The notes under the pieces: model-generated
Database searches by the model: none
Told to the model about the DNA's origin: nothing
What the model saw: only the letters and a program-made list of their open reading frames with translations
Part shown: piece after piece, positions 23,071 through 34,674 of the stretch
Layout of the letters: each line of letters starts with the position of its first letter
Position numbering within the stretch: the first letter of the stretch is position 1
Translations under genes and position numbers: made by a program
Origin: Nectonema munidae
Lineage: Eukaryota; Nematomorpha; Nectonematoida; Nectonematidae
Length of the DNA: 64,000 nt
NCBI GenBank assembly: GCA_030549495.1
Contig: JAUIRK010000959.1
Coordinates: 124,001 to 188,000, forward strand
Direction: 5' to 3'

Positions 23071-24790
23071 CAGTCAAACCTGCCTAAATGCTCCACCTTA
23101 GGGGAAATGCAAATTGGCGCTTTTAAACGGTTGGCGCTTTTAAAGAGGGTAAGTTAAAAAAAGGTTCAGGCTTTTCTATAAAATACAAGCATAGATAAGT
23201 AGATATGTAAGGATATAAAGCACTAGCGAAAGTTTACTGAAGTGTTTTCTTATACAAAATGATGTCCAAAAAGATTAACTTAAAGAAATAAATTTATTTG
23301 AAAAATTACACAATGAAAAAGTTAGGATCTTTTGAAAAAGTCCGATATTTTGCTTTGTTTCATAGCAACGCCCTTGATTTTGAATATCAAGTTTTCCAAG
23401 TCGTAAGCTTTTTCCAAAATTTCCATATTACCCTTTTGTAAAGCATAGCCTTTAATCTTAAAGATAGAGCTTTCCACTTCTTTCATGAGGATTTTTTCAT
23501 CAACTTCTGTCGCATCTTCCTCTTCAGACCTTCTATCAATACAATTTTCATCATTTACCAAACTTTTGATATCAGAATCCCAATCAATCTGCTGCTCATG
23601 GATTAAAAGGCTATTATCTTTTACTTGTAAAGATACGAGGTCCATATCTTGCAACTCTTCGGAGAGATCTTTCAGTTCTTGCCCAACCTCATCAGCAATA
23701 CTAACTTCATTTTCCAATTGGTTTTCAAAAATGTCACAATTAGATTGTTTTGAAAAACCGGCGTGCAAAAAACATTTAGTGATTGTCTCTTTTTCAACTT
23801 CATCCCAGGATTTTTTCAGCCAAAAAATAGCATCAACAAGAGTTATTTCTTTGATGGAATCTCCACTTATTTTACTTTTATCCTCATCCATAGACTTTAA
23901 AACATAATTGATTTGTTTTTTTCTAAACTTCAACTTGAGAGTTTGTATAACACCTTGACCCAAGGGTTGTAGAACTGAGGTGGTTTTTGGTGGCAAAAAA
24001 ATCAGTCGTACATTACTTTGCTTTAAATGAGGATGAGAAGGAACGTTGTCTAGGAAAGGTAGGACATGTCTATTTTCAATTTTTATTTTTGAATTGAAGT
24101 GATTTAGCCATTTAACGAAAATTTTTAACGTCATCCAAGCTTTTCTATTCCATTCATATGAAATCGGTAGAGTTTCAACTTTTGTCTTCTTGAAACACCT
24201 TGGTTTCGATGATTTACCAATTATCATTGATTTGAATTTTTCACCAGCAATGGAAGCTCTCTAAGATTAAAAATATAACTTCACAAACAGAAAAAAATGT
24301 TTACCTCTTAACTGAAACGATTTTTTATTAATTGTATTTCTATACAAAAGTCCTGTCTCATCCATATTAACTATGTTTTCGGGAAGATAATTTGAACATA
24401 TACTTTGGAACCCAAGTTTCCACTTTGATACCGACTCTAATTTTCCCACACTTCCACTTTCTCCTGAACAGGACTTGAAAATAATGTTGTTACGCTTTAG
24501 AAAACACTCAAGCCACCCATTTGAATCTTTAAAACTATAGTTGCCAATATTTTTAACAAATTTCATAGCTCTGTCTTGAATCATCGGTCCATTAACCTGC
24601 ACATTTCTACATGTTATATGTTTAAACCAACGCCAAGTCAACTCATTGATATTTGTATTATCCGTTTGGCGAACCTTTCTTTTCCTTTCAAAAATCTCTG
24701 TTGAGTTTAGTATTTCATCTTTCTTTCTCACAAAACTTTGTTTCTCATTCATTATACTTTTGTATTTGAATATTTCATCAAATTATTTCT
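23071..24790 (-). mobile_element. Tigger/pogo element 1, one end visible
   Basis: The low-coordinate end is CAGTCAAACCTGCCTAA preceded by TA, as expected for pogo/Tigger elements of the Tc1-mariner superfamily. A repeated GGCGCTTTTAAA motif follows the end. The minus-strand transposase fills most of the interior. The opposite terminus is not recognisable before the hAT MITE at 24819, so that end is lost or badly eroded. Confidence 0.82.
23322..24752 (-). pseudogene. Tigger/pogo transposase pseudogene
   Basis: The N-terminal block (MNEKQSFVRKKDEIL, WRWFKHITCRNVQVNGPMI, FLKRNNI) is the CENP-B type DNA-binding region. The DDE domain has NMDETGL (first Asp), LPFLDNVPSHPH (second Asp) and LPPKTTSVLQPLGQGVI. 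The third catalytic Asp of the usual QPLDQG is Gly here, so catalysis is lost. DAIFWLKKSWDEVEKETITK and the acidic C-terminus follow, giving near full length. The 161- and 301-codon frames are separated by a gap at 24228-24266. A GT-AG intron of about 49 nt (GTAAAC donor) could join QLR to ASIAGEKFKS, but a decayed coding segment is equally possible. Confidence 0.88.
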
Positions 24791-24818
24791 TTCATTCTTT
24801 CATAATTTCTCTCTAAAC

Positions 24819-25269
24819 CAGGGATCGGCAAACTTTTTTTACCCGTCGACCCATTCATACAACATTTGTCTTCACATCGACCCCCACTCCACATAGTAAT
24901 GTTTCATAAAAAGATTAATCAATGTCCAACAATTAAGAGAAATAAATACAAACCAAACATGTTTCATATATTCTATACTATACAATGTCCTAAAGAAAAA
25001 GGAGATTTATTATTACTAATAATAATAAATTTATTAATAAAAATTGGAAAAAAAAGATAAACATTGAATAGTGTATCGATCAAAAGTAGCATCGCATAAA
25101 TTCATTTCTGAAAGGATCAAAGGAAGATGGATCTTCATCGGGATGACTCCAACAGATTTTTTTACTATAAAGTAAAAAAAAGCATAGAACAATTTGGTAA
25201 GTTTTTCTATTTTACCGCCCCTAAAGATGGACTCCCAGGGGTCGATATCGACCACTTTGCCGACCCCTG
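24819..25269. mobile_element. hAT MITE with LINE tail inside
   Basis: Inverted ends CAGGGATCGGCAAACTTT and CTTTGCCGACCCCTG are flanked by CTCTAAAC (24811-24818) and CTCTAGAC (25270-25277), a 7/8 match. It has no transposase. The interior contains a fragment that matches the 3-prime region of LINE D, so it served as a landing site. Confidence 0.9.
25008..25155 (-). mobile_element. 5-prime truncated LINE D tail
   Basis: About 150 bp match 61175-61322 almost base for base, from the AATAATAAATTTATTAATAA end through CATCGCATAAATTCATTTC to ACTCCAACAGA. Beyond that the two loci diverge. Read on the minus strand it ends in an ATT-rich microsatellite, like the 3-prime end of LINE D. It is a short, 5-prime truncated LINE insertion within the hAT MITE. 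Confidence 0.85.
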
Positions 25270-25277
25270 CTCTAGAC

Positions 25278-26102
25278 CCTCCCTTCAGAGTGACGTAACG
25301 AGGAAGGGGCCTGTTGTGCATACCCCCTATTCTCGCTAGATTACCCTGCATTTTTATTTTCCCAAAAATTTAAATCTATTATAAATCTATCTGCATTGAT
25401 AAAGTGTTGGAAATTTTTACTTAAAAATCTATCAAACTTATAATTTTTTTAACGTTTTGTTAAATTTTAAATTTTCCTTGAAATTGGAGAAATTTCGATT
25501 TACTGTCCCTCCCCCAGATTAAAACCATAAAAAGGTCCTGATGAGAGCACATCATAATATCCTCAACCACCCTGATCTATATCTATTATTTATCATAAAT
25601 TCTTTCTCTATCATCAAATTTAAAAGTATAAAAAATAAAAAAGATTATTTTTGTCAACCGTAAACAATCCTATTTTTATTTAGAAATCTTAAAAAATTTT
25701 TTTTACGAATTATAAAATTTATTTATTGTGAAGTATGATTTCTTTTTTTTTTCAAAATTTTTAGCATTTGTAAAAGTGGAGGAAACAATTTCTTAGGAAT
25801 AATTTATATTTAGGGGTATTTCTTGTCTTATATTTTTCTAAAAAACTTTACAAAATTGGGCACGTAGAAAAATGTGGTGTTTTGATAATTGTTATATGAC
25901 AAATTAGTGAGTCATAATTAATAATTTATTTTTAAAAAATGTTTATTGAAAGTCTTTTATATAACAGAAAAATGAATCGTGTCTTTATTTTTTAATATAA
26001 GCTATCATTTATATTTGTTTTATACAAGAAAAAAGTTTATTATTGATCATAAATTTCATAGCAAATAAATTGAAACGTATTACAAAATAAAATAAAACTT
26101 TG
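25278..26102. other. AT-rich spacer, nothing recognised
   Basis: No coding frame, element end or tandem repeat was seen. Confidence 0.5.
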
Positions 26103-26110
26103 CTTTAGAG

Positions 26111-26620
26111 CATGCATGCGTAACCTTTGTTCAGATGTAGACCAGATTATGTTTTTAAAGCCTAGTAAGGGCCAGGAGCTCTAATTATAGATTTACAAAA
26201 TATATACCCATACTCATTTATACTTCATATATACACTTATAGTATACTACTGATTTTTTGAATTTATCGATCTGTCTATGATTTGCTTTATGTAGAAAGG
26301 TTATGAAAACCAAAATAGTAAAAGCAAAATTAATTATTAAAAACAATTTATTGAAACGAACTTATTTTATAATGACAAATGAGAAAAATTGTAACAAAAC
26401 CGCATTCTAGTGCTACATTTGGGCTTGGTCTTTCTTCATCAGTGTCTCCTCAATATTTGGTGAAATGCATATATTAATAACTACTCTCAAATAGTGACAT
26501 TTTTTTCTTGCAAAATCTATAATTTTGGGGAAAGCATTTTTAATGAAAGGTTTTTGCGGGCCGGATAAAAAGCCTTTGCTGGCCTTATTTAGCCCACGGG
26601 CCGTAGATTGCGAATGCATG
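26111..26620. mobile_element. hAT MITE (Charlie-like ends)
   Basis: Ends CATGCATGCG and CGAATGCATG are flanked by CTTTAGAG and CTCTAAAG (6/8 as direct repeats). The GGCC-rich subterminal motif TAGCCCACGGGCCGTAG near the right end is typical of Charlie-like hAT elements. It is non-coding. The right target copy doubles as the left target copy of the next hAT element. Confidence 0.72.
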
Positions 26621-26628
26621 CTCTAAAG

Positions 26629-27404
26629 CAAGGTTTTCCAACGGGGTCCACATGGACCCCTAAGGGTCCATTGGGAATTTAAGGGGGTTCATGGATAAAA
26701 ATAACAATATTGGGGGTTCTTTTATCACAGTAAGGGGTCCATGAAGTCTTTGCCAAAAATAAAGAATATGTAAACAAATGAGTTATCAGCATCCACTTGC
26801 GCTTAATTGACAACCTATTTATGCAATATATTCTAAAATGTGTATACTAAAAAGTCTATAATAGTAAAATAAAAATCGGATATAGGAATATTTTATATGG
26901 TTTGGACATCTAATGACCATTTTACTAATTTTTTTCTAATCACCATGTAGGTAGCGATAACAATTTCCTAAAATGTTAAATTACTACTGACTGAGCTACG
27001 GATACCACAATATATTTATTCTTTTTGTATAATAAGAGTTACAAGTTAATTGTACAATACAATTATTAGCGAATAGTATCTATGATCCCATGTTTAGTTT
27101 GAATGAAGTTGAGTAAAGTAATCTCTATCTACTTGGCGCTTTGGTTATCGAGGCCTGGGTGTATGTCGAATTTTATTTGAAAGTCATTATCGTACATTTT
27201 TTGTTTATCTTGTTCAAGGAAGCCTTTAGATGTGAAATTATGAATATAATCTACATTTGTTTTTTTAATTTACAATTAAAATTGAAATGTTTTCCGTATT
27301 TGAATATACATATTTATACATGTCTCTTATAGATCATGGGGGTCCACAGTTAATAAGGTTTTCGCTCAAAGGGTCCACAAGGAAAAAAAGGTTGGGAACC
27401 CCTG
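26629..27404. mobile_element. hAT MITE directly adjacent to the previous one
   Basis: Ends CAAGGTTTTCCAACGGGGTC and GGTTGGGAACCCCTG are flanked by CTCTAAAG (26621-26628) and CTCTAGAG (27405-27412), a 7/8 match. GGGTCCA-rich subterminal motifs occur at both sides. No protein is recognised. Confidence 0.88.
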
Positions 27405-27412
27405 CTCTAGAG

Positions 27413-28909
27413 AATTGTAAGAAAGATTTGAGGAAATCTATTGTAATTGGTAAGACATTTTCAGCTGTTAATTCGTTTATGACTATATCGTAGATCGGAA
27501 TATACATGGGAGAAAATAATGTTGTAGAGAGCAAAACGTCTGTAAGCATACCTGTCAATCTAAAATTATTGAAACCTGAAAATTCTTCATTTTTTTGAAA
27601 AAACAGGGAGAACTGAATTAATCTACATACTTCATTCTATTTAATCAAGGGCATTTTTTTGAATGTAATTGACATTTTATTAGAACACTACAAAATACAG
27701 ATTTACTAGTTAACACGACAAAGTACTTAGTTAAACAAAAACAAAGATATACACCAAATGAAATATTTTTTTGCATTGTTATATGTTTTAGTTGCTTTCT
27801 CTTACAGAATCAATATTTATGGGGTGTGTCTTCATGACTAAAATGCTTTTTTATTGCTGGAGACTGGGAGAAATCAACGAAAACCGTGAATCTCCCGGTA
27901 TTACTTGTGCGCCCATGAAATAAGCATATGTAAAAATATAAGAATGAATTATATTAATCAAATTTTCATTAACAATTTTGAAATGTTCCGAAAATTCCAA
28001 CTCGAATTATTTCCTAAATATCTTCTATTATCTCAATTGAAAAATACAGTCAATGCGGAAGACCTCCGTAATTTTAACTTCTGTCTAAAGGAAACAGGTC
28101 TATTGCGCCTCAAGACACTTCAGTTTCAATACAATATTATTCTCAATATATTTAAATGTTGAATTGTCTTAAAGCTGAATTTTGGCTGAATCCACCAAAG
28201 TATATCCTAGAATAGATAAACATTCTAATTAGCAAATATAATAGTAAACTGTAATCAGTAAAATGCTTAATTTTCTGTCTTTCAAAGCCATTCATTCTTA
28301 AAACTTCTTTTCACAAAAAAATTATGGTGTGCCAAGTTTTTGAAGTTTTGATTTAGCCCTATTGTAGAATATTTTTTGGTAGTTTATATAAAGGAAAAAT
28401 CATTCAAATTGGCTAAAAAAAACAAACTCCAATGATTTATGAAGGTTCAGTTCAATTATACTTAAAATCTGTGTCTCTGGATGTAATACGAGAAAGTTTA
28501 GGAAAAAATGAGCAGTTTGATCATTTTTCAAAAAAATTGTTGGGCAAAACCAATAGGCTGCAGAGGAAGGGGGTGTTTTTCCTCTTAAGGATTGCCCAGA
28601 GGGGAGGTATATACATCCTCAACAAGTCAAAGAAACTTTACCCAAGAAAGAAGATAAAATAATTAATAAATATATTTTAATGTAATTATTTTGAAACATC
28701 GCCTCTTTTCTATGCTTACTATTCTTTTTCTCATTTTATTCACGGGTAAATATTTTAAGATTATATATTTGAACATTTCTTTGAAAGGGTCAATTTCAAA
28801 TTAACTTTTTTTTTAGCTTTTGTAACACATGATGAAAACAACCAATCAGAGGTGTCATTTAAGTTTAGTCACATTAGAATCAGTATTGGTAAATAAGATA
28901 CCTGTATTA
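27413..28909. other. spacer with unrecognised short frames
   Basis: Frames at 27905-28162 and 28432-28662 have no motif I can name and no codon pattern that convinces me. Around 27870-27900 a GGGAGA/TCTCCC hairpin lies near CCGG and may be an element end, but its partner is not found. Confidence 0.4.
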
Positions 28910-29235
28910 TAATAGAGATGTACCGATTCCAAAACTTCACTGATACCGATAACATTTTTTTACTTTTATCTGCCAATTTCAATACTAAGCGCTAAATCTT
29001 GTGAAAAGAACTAAAAATAATCGCATATGGGCGGCAATTAAAATAAGGGACAGAAATTTGTTTAAAAATATGGCATAATTTGATTACCTCTTTAATATAT
29101 CCAATTTTAATAGTTATAAATAATTGTGGGATGTAGTGAAGTGCGTACCTATCTCAATTTTTGCCGATGTCTTTGAAATGCTTGCACTGATCCTTAACCG
29201 ATACCGATCCTAAGAATAAGGACTTAATTACATCC
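28910..29235. mobile_element. possible hAT-type MITE with ACCGATACCGAT repeats
   Basis: GATGTACCGATTCC at the left and ACCGATACCGATCC near the right, with CTGATACCGATAAC inside, resemble a common MITE whose ends repeat CCGATAC. No clear target duplication was found and the right end is eroded. Confidence 0.35.
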
Positions 29236-30543
29236 GATGAGTAGTGATCTAGCATATATGAATGGGTTTGTTCTCTTGAAGACTGGTTTACAAACTTTCT
29301 TAACAATTTCACTTTAGCTGTCTCTCTATAATTTCGCTCGGGGTTTCATTAAAAAAATAGCTCAACATATAAACTACTGCACTAAAAAATTGACACAATC
29401 GTTTATTTAAAAATTGTCTGAATAATCCAATCAATAAGTAAATGGGATGGATGCATCTGCTTCATCTAAACCAATTTTGCCTTGCCAATGCAACTCCAAT
29501 ATTATTACTCACTTCTAATCTGTTTTTGGATTTGGTTTCAAAGGCAAGCAGTATGGAAAACGCTCCCTCACAATCATATGTAGTGGCAAATCGAATCAGA
29601 ACTTTCAAAGCCATCTTTGCAACATCATCACAGGACTGTCACATTTCAATCGAAAAATCGCCATGAGACATTTTACAAAAAAAACATGTTTTGTACCTTC
29701 TCAATCATTAATCAAATCAATAAACTGTTCTTGAATTACGAAGTTTTCTGGGGCCAGATTAATAATCGAGATTATAAACGGAGTTTTAATTTATAAGATG
29801 TACGGTAGATTTTATTCGCTTTCGTTGGATGTTAAACGAAATGATTAAATGAGGAAAACATTTAGGCTTCCTCTTGAAACGTTTCCAATCTTTTAACATT
29901 TTGTTTAGACACCAGTTTATTCATTCTTACTCTCTTTCGAATTTATATTTTTTTTCAAAACCGCAATTTGATCTTATCATTGGTAGATAAAGGAGGTCTT
30001 GAAACATCATGGAAAACAAAAAGTATAAAAATTTATTGAAGCATCTTTTGCGGAATTCCAATTGAACTTTCATATATACCTGTAATTTTTAATTGAAAGA
30101 ATAATAAAGTCTTTCAAAAAAAGGCATGGAGTTATCAGCTAAAAAGTTTATTTCTACACCTTAAATATTGTTTTTAAGCATATAAACTATCGTACGTTTG
30201 AAAATAATGACATTTTGATGGAAAAAAAGGACGTCTAGATCTGCTTATAACTTTGTCAAAATGGATTTATGGCGATTCTCAAATCCATATACCAAATGTG
30301 AAGCTTCTGAAACTAACTTTCACTTCTTTCAAGAATGAAAAGGGAGATTTGGGTTGTTTGGCTTACTTTTACTTTGAATCAATTCTTGTATTTGATCATT
30401 TGAGACATTTTTCAATATTGGTGGTTCTACTAAAGGAGTAGAGGTTAGATCTATCAATTGACACCAAAATGAATAACCTGATCATTATTTCTAAAGTACA
30501 AAATTTCGGAACATTAAAAAATATATTATTAAAAAACAAAAGT
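29236..30543. other. AT-rich spacer, nothing recognised
   Basis: Two frames of 60-75 codons (29442-29666 and 30253-30441) show no motifs. No repeat structure was found. Confidence 0.4.
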
Positions 30544-32100
30544 TTACGTCTTTCTAAGTTCTAAAATTTTATCAAGTGCAATACTACTAATGCTATTATT
30601 ATTATCACTAGCTTTTCTTTGTAAATTATGTTGGACGATGCGTCTAACATCTTCATAAGGAAGACGTTTTAATTGATTAATAGTAGAAAAAAGAATAAAT
30701 GGAGTGTCTTGGAGTTTCGAGAACACTTTTATCTTGAAGCATGCTGGGGCATAAATCTGTACAATATAGTGTATAAGTTTTTTTAATTCTCTTGTATACA
30801 TTGCAAGAAGTGTCATTGCGAGAGTCAAAAACCTTGAATGGTTCGCAGGACCTATTTTACTGCCAAACCATCTTTCCTAGTTCTATACTTCTGCTACACT
30901 CAAACAAAAGACGTTGATCATGACTCAGATCGGTTAGTTCATTTTCTTGAAACAACTCTTTTACAACCAGAGGAGATTCTATTACTTCAAAATTTATTTG
31001 AGCTTAGTGTTGTATGTTTTCACAACACTTTTGACCCAGTTCACCCATATATTTTTTGGGCTAACTGTTACGCCATCTAGATATTTGAAGAGAGCCGTGA
31101 ATGGAAGTTCTGTTTGATGAAGACTGCAGCCAATAGTGTGAAAGTTTCTTCCTAACATTTTTTCAAGTTTCACGACTAAGCTATTTTTCCGACCTGTATT
31201 GGTTGCAGTATTATCTAAAGGAATGGCGCATATGCTATGCGAACTTTTATACTCTTTTATTAATTGTTTCCTTAGCAAGAATTTCTCTAGTTGCACCAAT
31301 TAAAGGAGCAGTTCTGTGAGTAAGATATTTTCCTTGAGACTCTCCATCTTCAACTGTAAATGTGAAATGATGTTCTTTTATTACATCTCTTTTTAAATTA
31401 TGTTCATCTTCGAATTTGTCTACAAGTGTTAACGTTTTATTGTCAATTTTTCCATCAACGCCAATACAGAAAAACTTGTTTTTTGTTATCATTTCATCAT
31501 TACTGATTATTTTTACCTTGGCATTGGCTCTATCTATTTTACTTTTATCAACGAATATATCTTGAACTTTAACTTCTTCTTTCAATAAATGTTTTGTGTC
31601 ATTGAATAACGCGTTTGCTAAAGCTGTTCCTAAGTTGGAAGGAACAATCGTGCCCTACAAATTTCATTGCATATCTTGGTAATTTCGTGAGATTATAACC
31701 TTCTTTTATATTTATATCAGAATTTGAATCTTCTTCTTCGTCCTAAATTATAATAAAATAAATAATTTTATTAAGATTACAAATTATTAAAGTTTTTACC
31801 TGAGAAATAGATGAGTGAGATAATGGTTGTTTTCATTTTTTCTTGAAGCATTTATATCAATAGAATACATTCGAAAATTACCTTTTGGTCCCACTATTTT
31901 TTTGATCGCGTAGGTACAATCTTTCTTCAATTGGAACATTTGCTTCAGGAGGACAGACTCTTAAAATGTGTTCTTCAGTAGAATGTGCTTTTTTACAGTC
32001 AACTCTAGAATCATTGCAAGCTAGAGTGTTCAAAGTGCAACAACACAATGATAACTCAAAGAGACTATTAATTTTTTTATTTAAATTATTTTTCACACTT
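30544..32100 (-). pseudogene. transposase-like gene, superfamily not assigned
   Basis: Minus-strand pieces match a protein family common in arthropod and cnidarian repeats. The start is a Cys/His-containing segment with RVCPPEANVPIEERLYLRDQ. TIVPSNLGTALANALFND follows. IGVDGKIDNKTLTL comes next, then NTATNTGRKNSL and GCSLHQTELPFTALFKYLDG. DLSHDQRLLFECSRSIELG and YIVQIYAPACFKIK close the series. The order is that of intact relatives. A GT-AG intron of 61 nt lies near 31742-31802. Frame changes occur near 31655, 31270 and 30870. I recognise the family by these motifs but do not know its transposon superfamily. No inverted ends were identified. Confidence 0.68.
31742..31802 (-). other. predicted intron of about 61 nt (GT-AG)
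   Basis: On the minus strand TTTCTCAG/GTAAAA and ATAATTTAG/GACGAAG bracket an AT-rich stretch. Splicing joins LSHSSISQ to DEEEDSNSD in phase. Confidence 0.65.
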
Positions 32101-32233
32101 ATTTTAGCATGCTTTCGATTTATTTATTTCACATTTGTCAATAAATTTTAAACTTTCCTTACACATACACTGACTTACTGTTGTAGTAAGCTCTTGCGTT
32201 CCTTCTAGAATCTAGATAATGCTTGTTCTCAGG

Positions 32234-33015
32234 GTTCTGGAGTCGGAAGAATATTTGTCGACTCCGACTCTCTTACTTCACCTGTTTGTAATTTTTGAGA
32301 CTGCAACTACATTTATGTAAAAAAATTAACATTAATGACTCCACCTATATATAATTTTGCGACTTCGTCTTTAAAAATTTATAATTATGCAACATCAACT
32401 ATTCTCTTTCAAATATTATAAATCTTTAAAAAGGGGCATGACATGTACCATAATTCAAGGTCATTTGTGAATGTTAATTTTAGATAGTCATTGAAAGATT
32501 TCCTGAATTTTAGACATTTCTACTTGTGTTGCAAGCAAAAAGTTTGATCCAATTTCTTCAACATAATTTATTAAAATGTTTTATTGGTTTGTATTTGTAG
32601 TTTAGTTTATTTCTTGCATTGTCTTCAAAAAGATTTTCAAATTATTGTCTATAACCTTTTTATCTAAGACAAAACTCTCAAAACTGAATTTATCCTAATT
32701 TTTTTTCAAAGGTATTTGGTTTAAAAAATGTTTCCTAAAAACTTTCTGCTCATAAACAGGTTTGTTCCTTTACAAACTAATTTTAACATAAAATAAAAAA
32801 GTTTATTCTTTAATTTTATTGACTTTTTCAGTCTTTTTCTATGGGTTGCAAGAATACAAGGCTTGGACCAATCCAAATTATTAAAAATAAACTGAATTTA
32901 TTTTTTAATCTAACAATTATGAATATAGATATTTATGAAATCGGAATCGGAGTGCAATAATATTACGACAGCGACTCCTCAAAACGCGCGATTGCATCGA
33001 CTTCGACTCCACATT
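32234..33015. mobile_element. probable hAT MITE with GTCGGAGTC ends
   Basis: The left end CAGGGTTCTGGAGTCGG is followed by TCGACTCCGACTC. GCGACTCCTC and CGACTTCGACTCC occur at the right side in the opposite sense. The same end type closes the hAT at 51587. A target duplication is not clear because the right terminus is eroded. Confidence 0.5.
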
Positions 33016-33079
33016 GCTCTCCCTATCAGCTGCATTATTCTTATTATTAATTCACCCTTCACCAAAAAAAGTTTTTTAA

Positions 33080-34670
33080 CAAAATTAAAGAAGCTCATCC
33101 TTGGAAGCCAACGGACAAGAACAAAAGAAGCAAGCACTCAGTTTATATCCTCGAATGGAAATTCTTTTAACAGTATGGAGGATCAACGATTGTGTGTGCC
33201 TGTGAGTGAAGCTGTTATATGGCAAAAGTACTTGATCCCTTTAAGAATCTTTATCAAAGAGAAAATTTGGAAGAACCATTTGTGGCGGCTAGCTATGGCT
33301 CGTTCCAACGCTACAAGAAAAGTGCAAATCGGCATGGGATTAAGATTCAGGGAGAACTGCAAGTGCAGATGAAGACTGCTAAGAAGTTCCGTCAAGAATT
33401 AGAAGATATCATTGTAGAAGCAAACTTTACACCATCCCAAATTTTTGATGTTGATGAAACAGGACTCTTCTGGAAAAGAATGACTTGGAAAACTTTTATT
33501 TTCAAGGAAGAATCCAGAATGGCAGGTTTGAAAGCATCTAAGGTTCGATTACTCTTTGCTGGAAATGAAGAAGGTGATTCCAAATTAAAACAGATGCTCA
33601 TTATTTACCGTGCAGATGAAACCCACAACGATAAAAAGAATTGATAGTAAAAAAGCACTTCCACTCATTTGGAAAAGTAATAAGGAAGCCTTGATGACAG
33701 CCACTTTATTTGAAGAATGATTTTCACAGAATTTCATCGCAGAAGTGAAAATATATTGCTAAAAGAAAGGCATTCCTTTTCACCCATCAAAGTGATGCTC
33801 TTGCCTCAGAACGCTACGTCCTCTTACAATCCATGGATCAAAGAGTGCTTGCTACATTTAAGACCCATTATCTCCGTTATACATTTCAAAAGCTAATTGA
33901 AGTCACAGATAGAGAAGGAGGACCATCAATTTTAGAAATTTGGAAAGGTCCATTTTTGATGTAGTGAAAATTATCCAAAAAGCGTGGAAAAGGTTATGCA
34001 AAAGAACATAAAAGTCTGGGAAAAATTTTGCTTCAATTTCTTTTTACTGGTTCTGACCGTTTTAAAAGACCCAGAAAAAATTGCAAAATCAATGTGAAAA
34101 CATACTAAGCATCACTAACAACTTTCATTGTTTCGTTTGATGACATCAATGACTTGGTTTATGCTGATAAGGAAGAACTCACAAATGATGAACTGCTTGA
34201 ATGGAAAAATGTGAAGGAAGAAATAAAAGCAACGATGTAAAAATTTCTGAAGCTGCAGGCGCCGATCGCTGTTTAAGTCTATAAAACATTGATGAAACTT
34301 TTACGAAAATTAAAAATGATGTCAAGATATTTGAATCTAAGGCCCAAATTGTGAAAGAGGTTCTAAAGTAGCTTTAGATTTGATGAAAGCGTTCTCTTGT
34401 TACCGACAAATTTATTGTGAAAGGAAAATGAAATCTACAAAACAACTGCCTATTGAAAGCTCTATTAACCGTCGTTTACTGAAGAGGACAACATCGACTT
34501 TCACAGATTTAAATTTGTTCACTTAAAATTATAGGAATATGTGAAAACGGACATCAGAAAAGTGTACATGCATTTCTGGTCTGCTTTACAGAAATTTCTG
34601 GATTTCTTTCTACAGTATCGCTTCGAAGCTTTTCCTTTAGAAAGGCTCCTCAAATGAAACAAACTAGACT
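33080..34670 (+). pseudogene. Tigger/pogo transposase pseudogene 2
   Basis: On the plus strand, FVAASYGSFQRYKKSANRHG is the end of the DNA-binding domain. NFTPSQIFDVDETGLFWKRM carries the first catalytic Asp, and FKEESRMAGLKASKVRLLFA continues the domain. ALPLIWKSNKEALMTATLFE and KKGIPFHPS follow in other frames. MDQRVLATFKTHYLRYTFQ stands for the motif around the third Asp. The second Asp region (DNAPSH) is degraded. The arrangement matches TIGD1-type proteins. Many stops and frame changes occur after 33644. The far end runs into piggyBac 2. Confidence 0.8.
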
Positions 34671-34674
34671 TTAA

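Noticed and set aside
23485-23907. Plus-strand frame of 140 codons across the Tigger transposase
   Set aside because: It is antisense to the transposase, Ser/Phe-rich and without motifs.
25034-25351. Frames crossing the hAT MITE at 24819-25269 on both strands
   Set aside because: They run through a LINE tail and the MITE terminus, so they are not genes.
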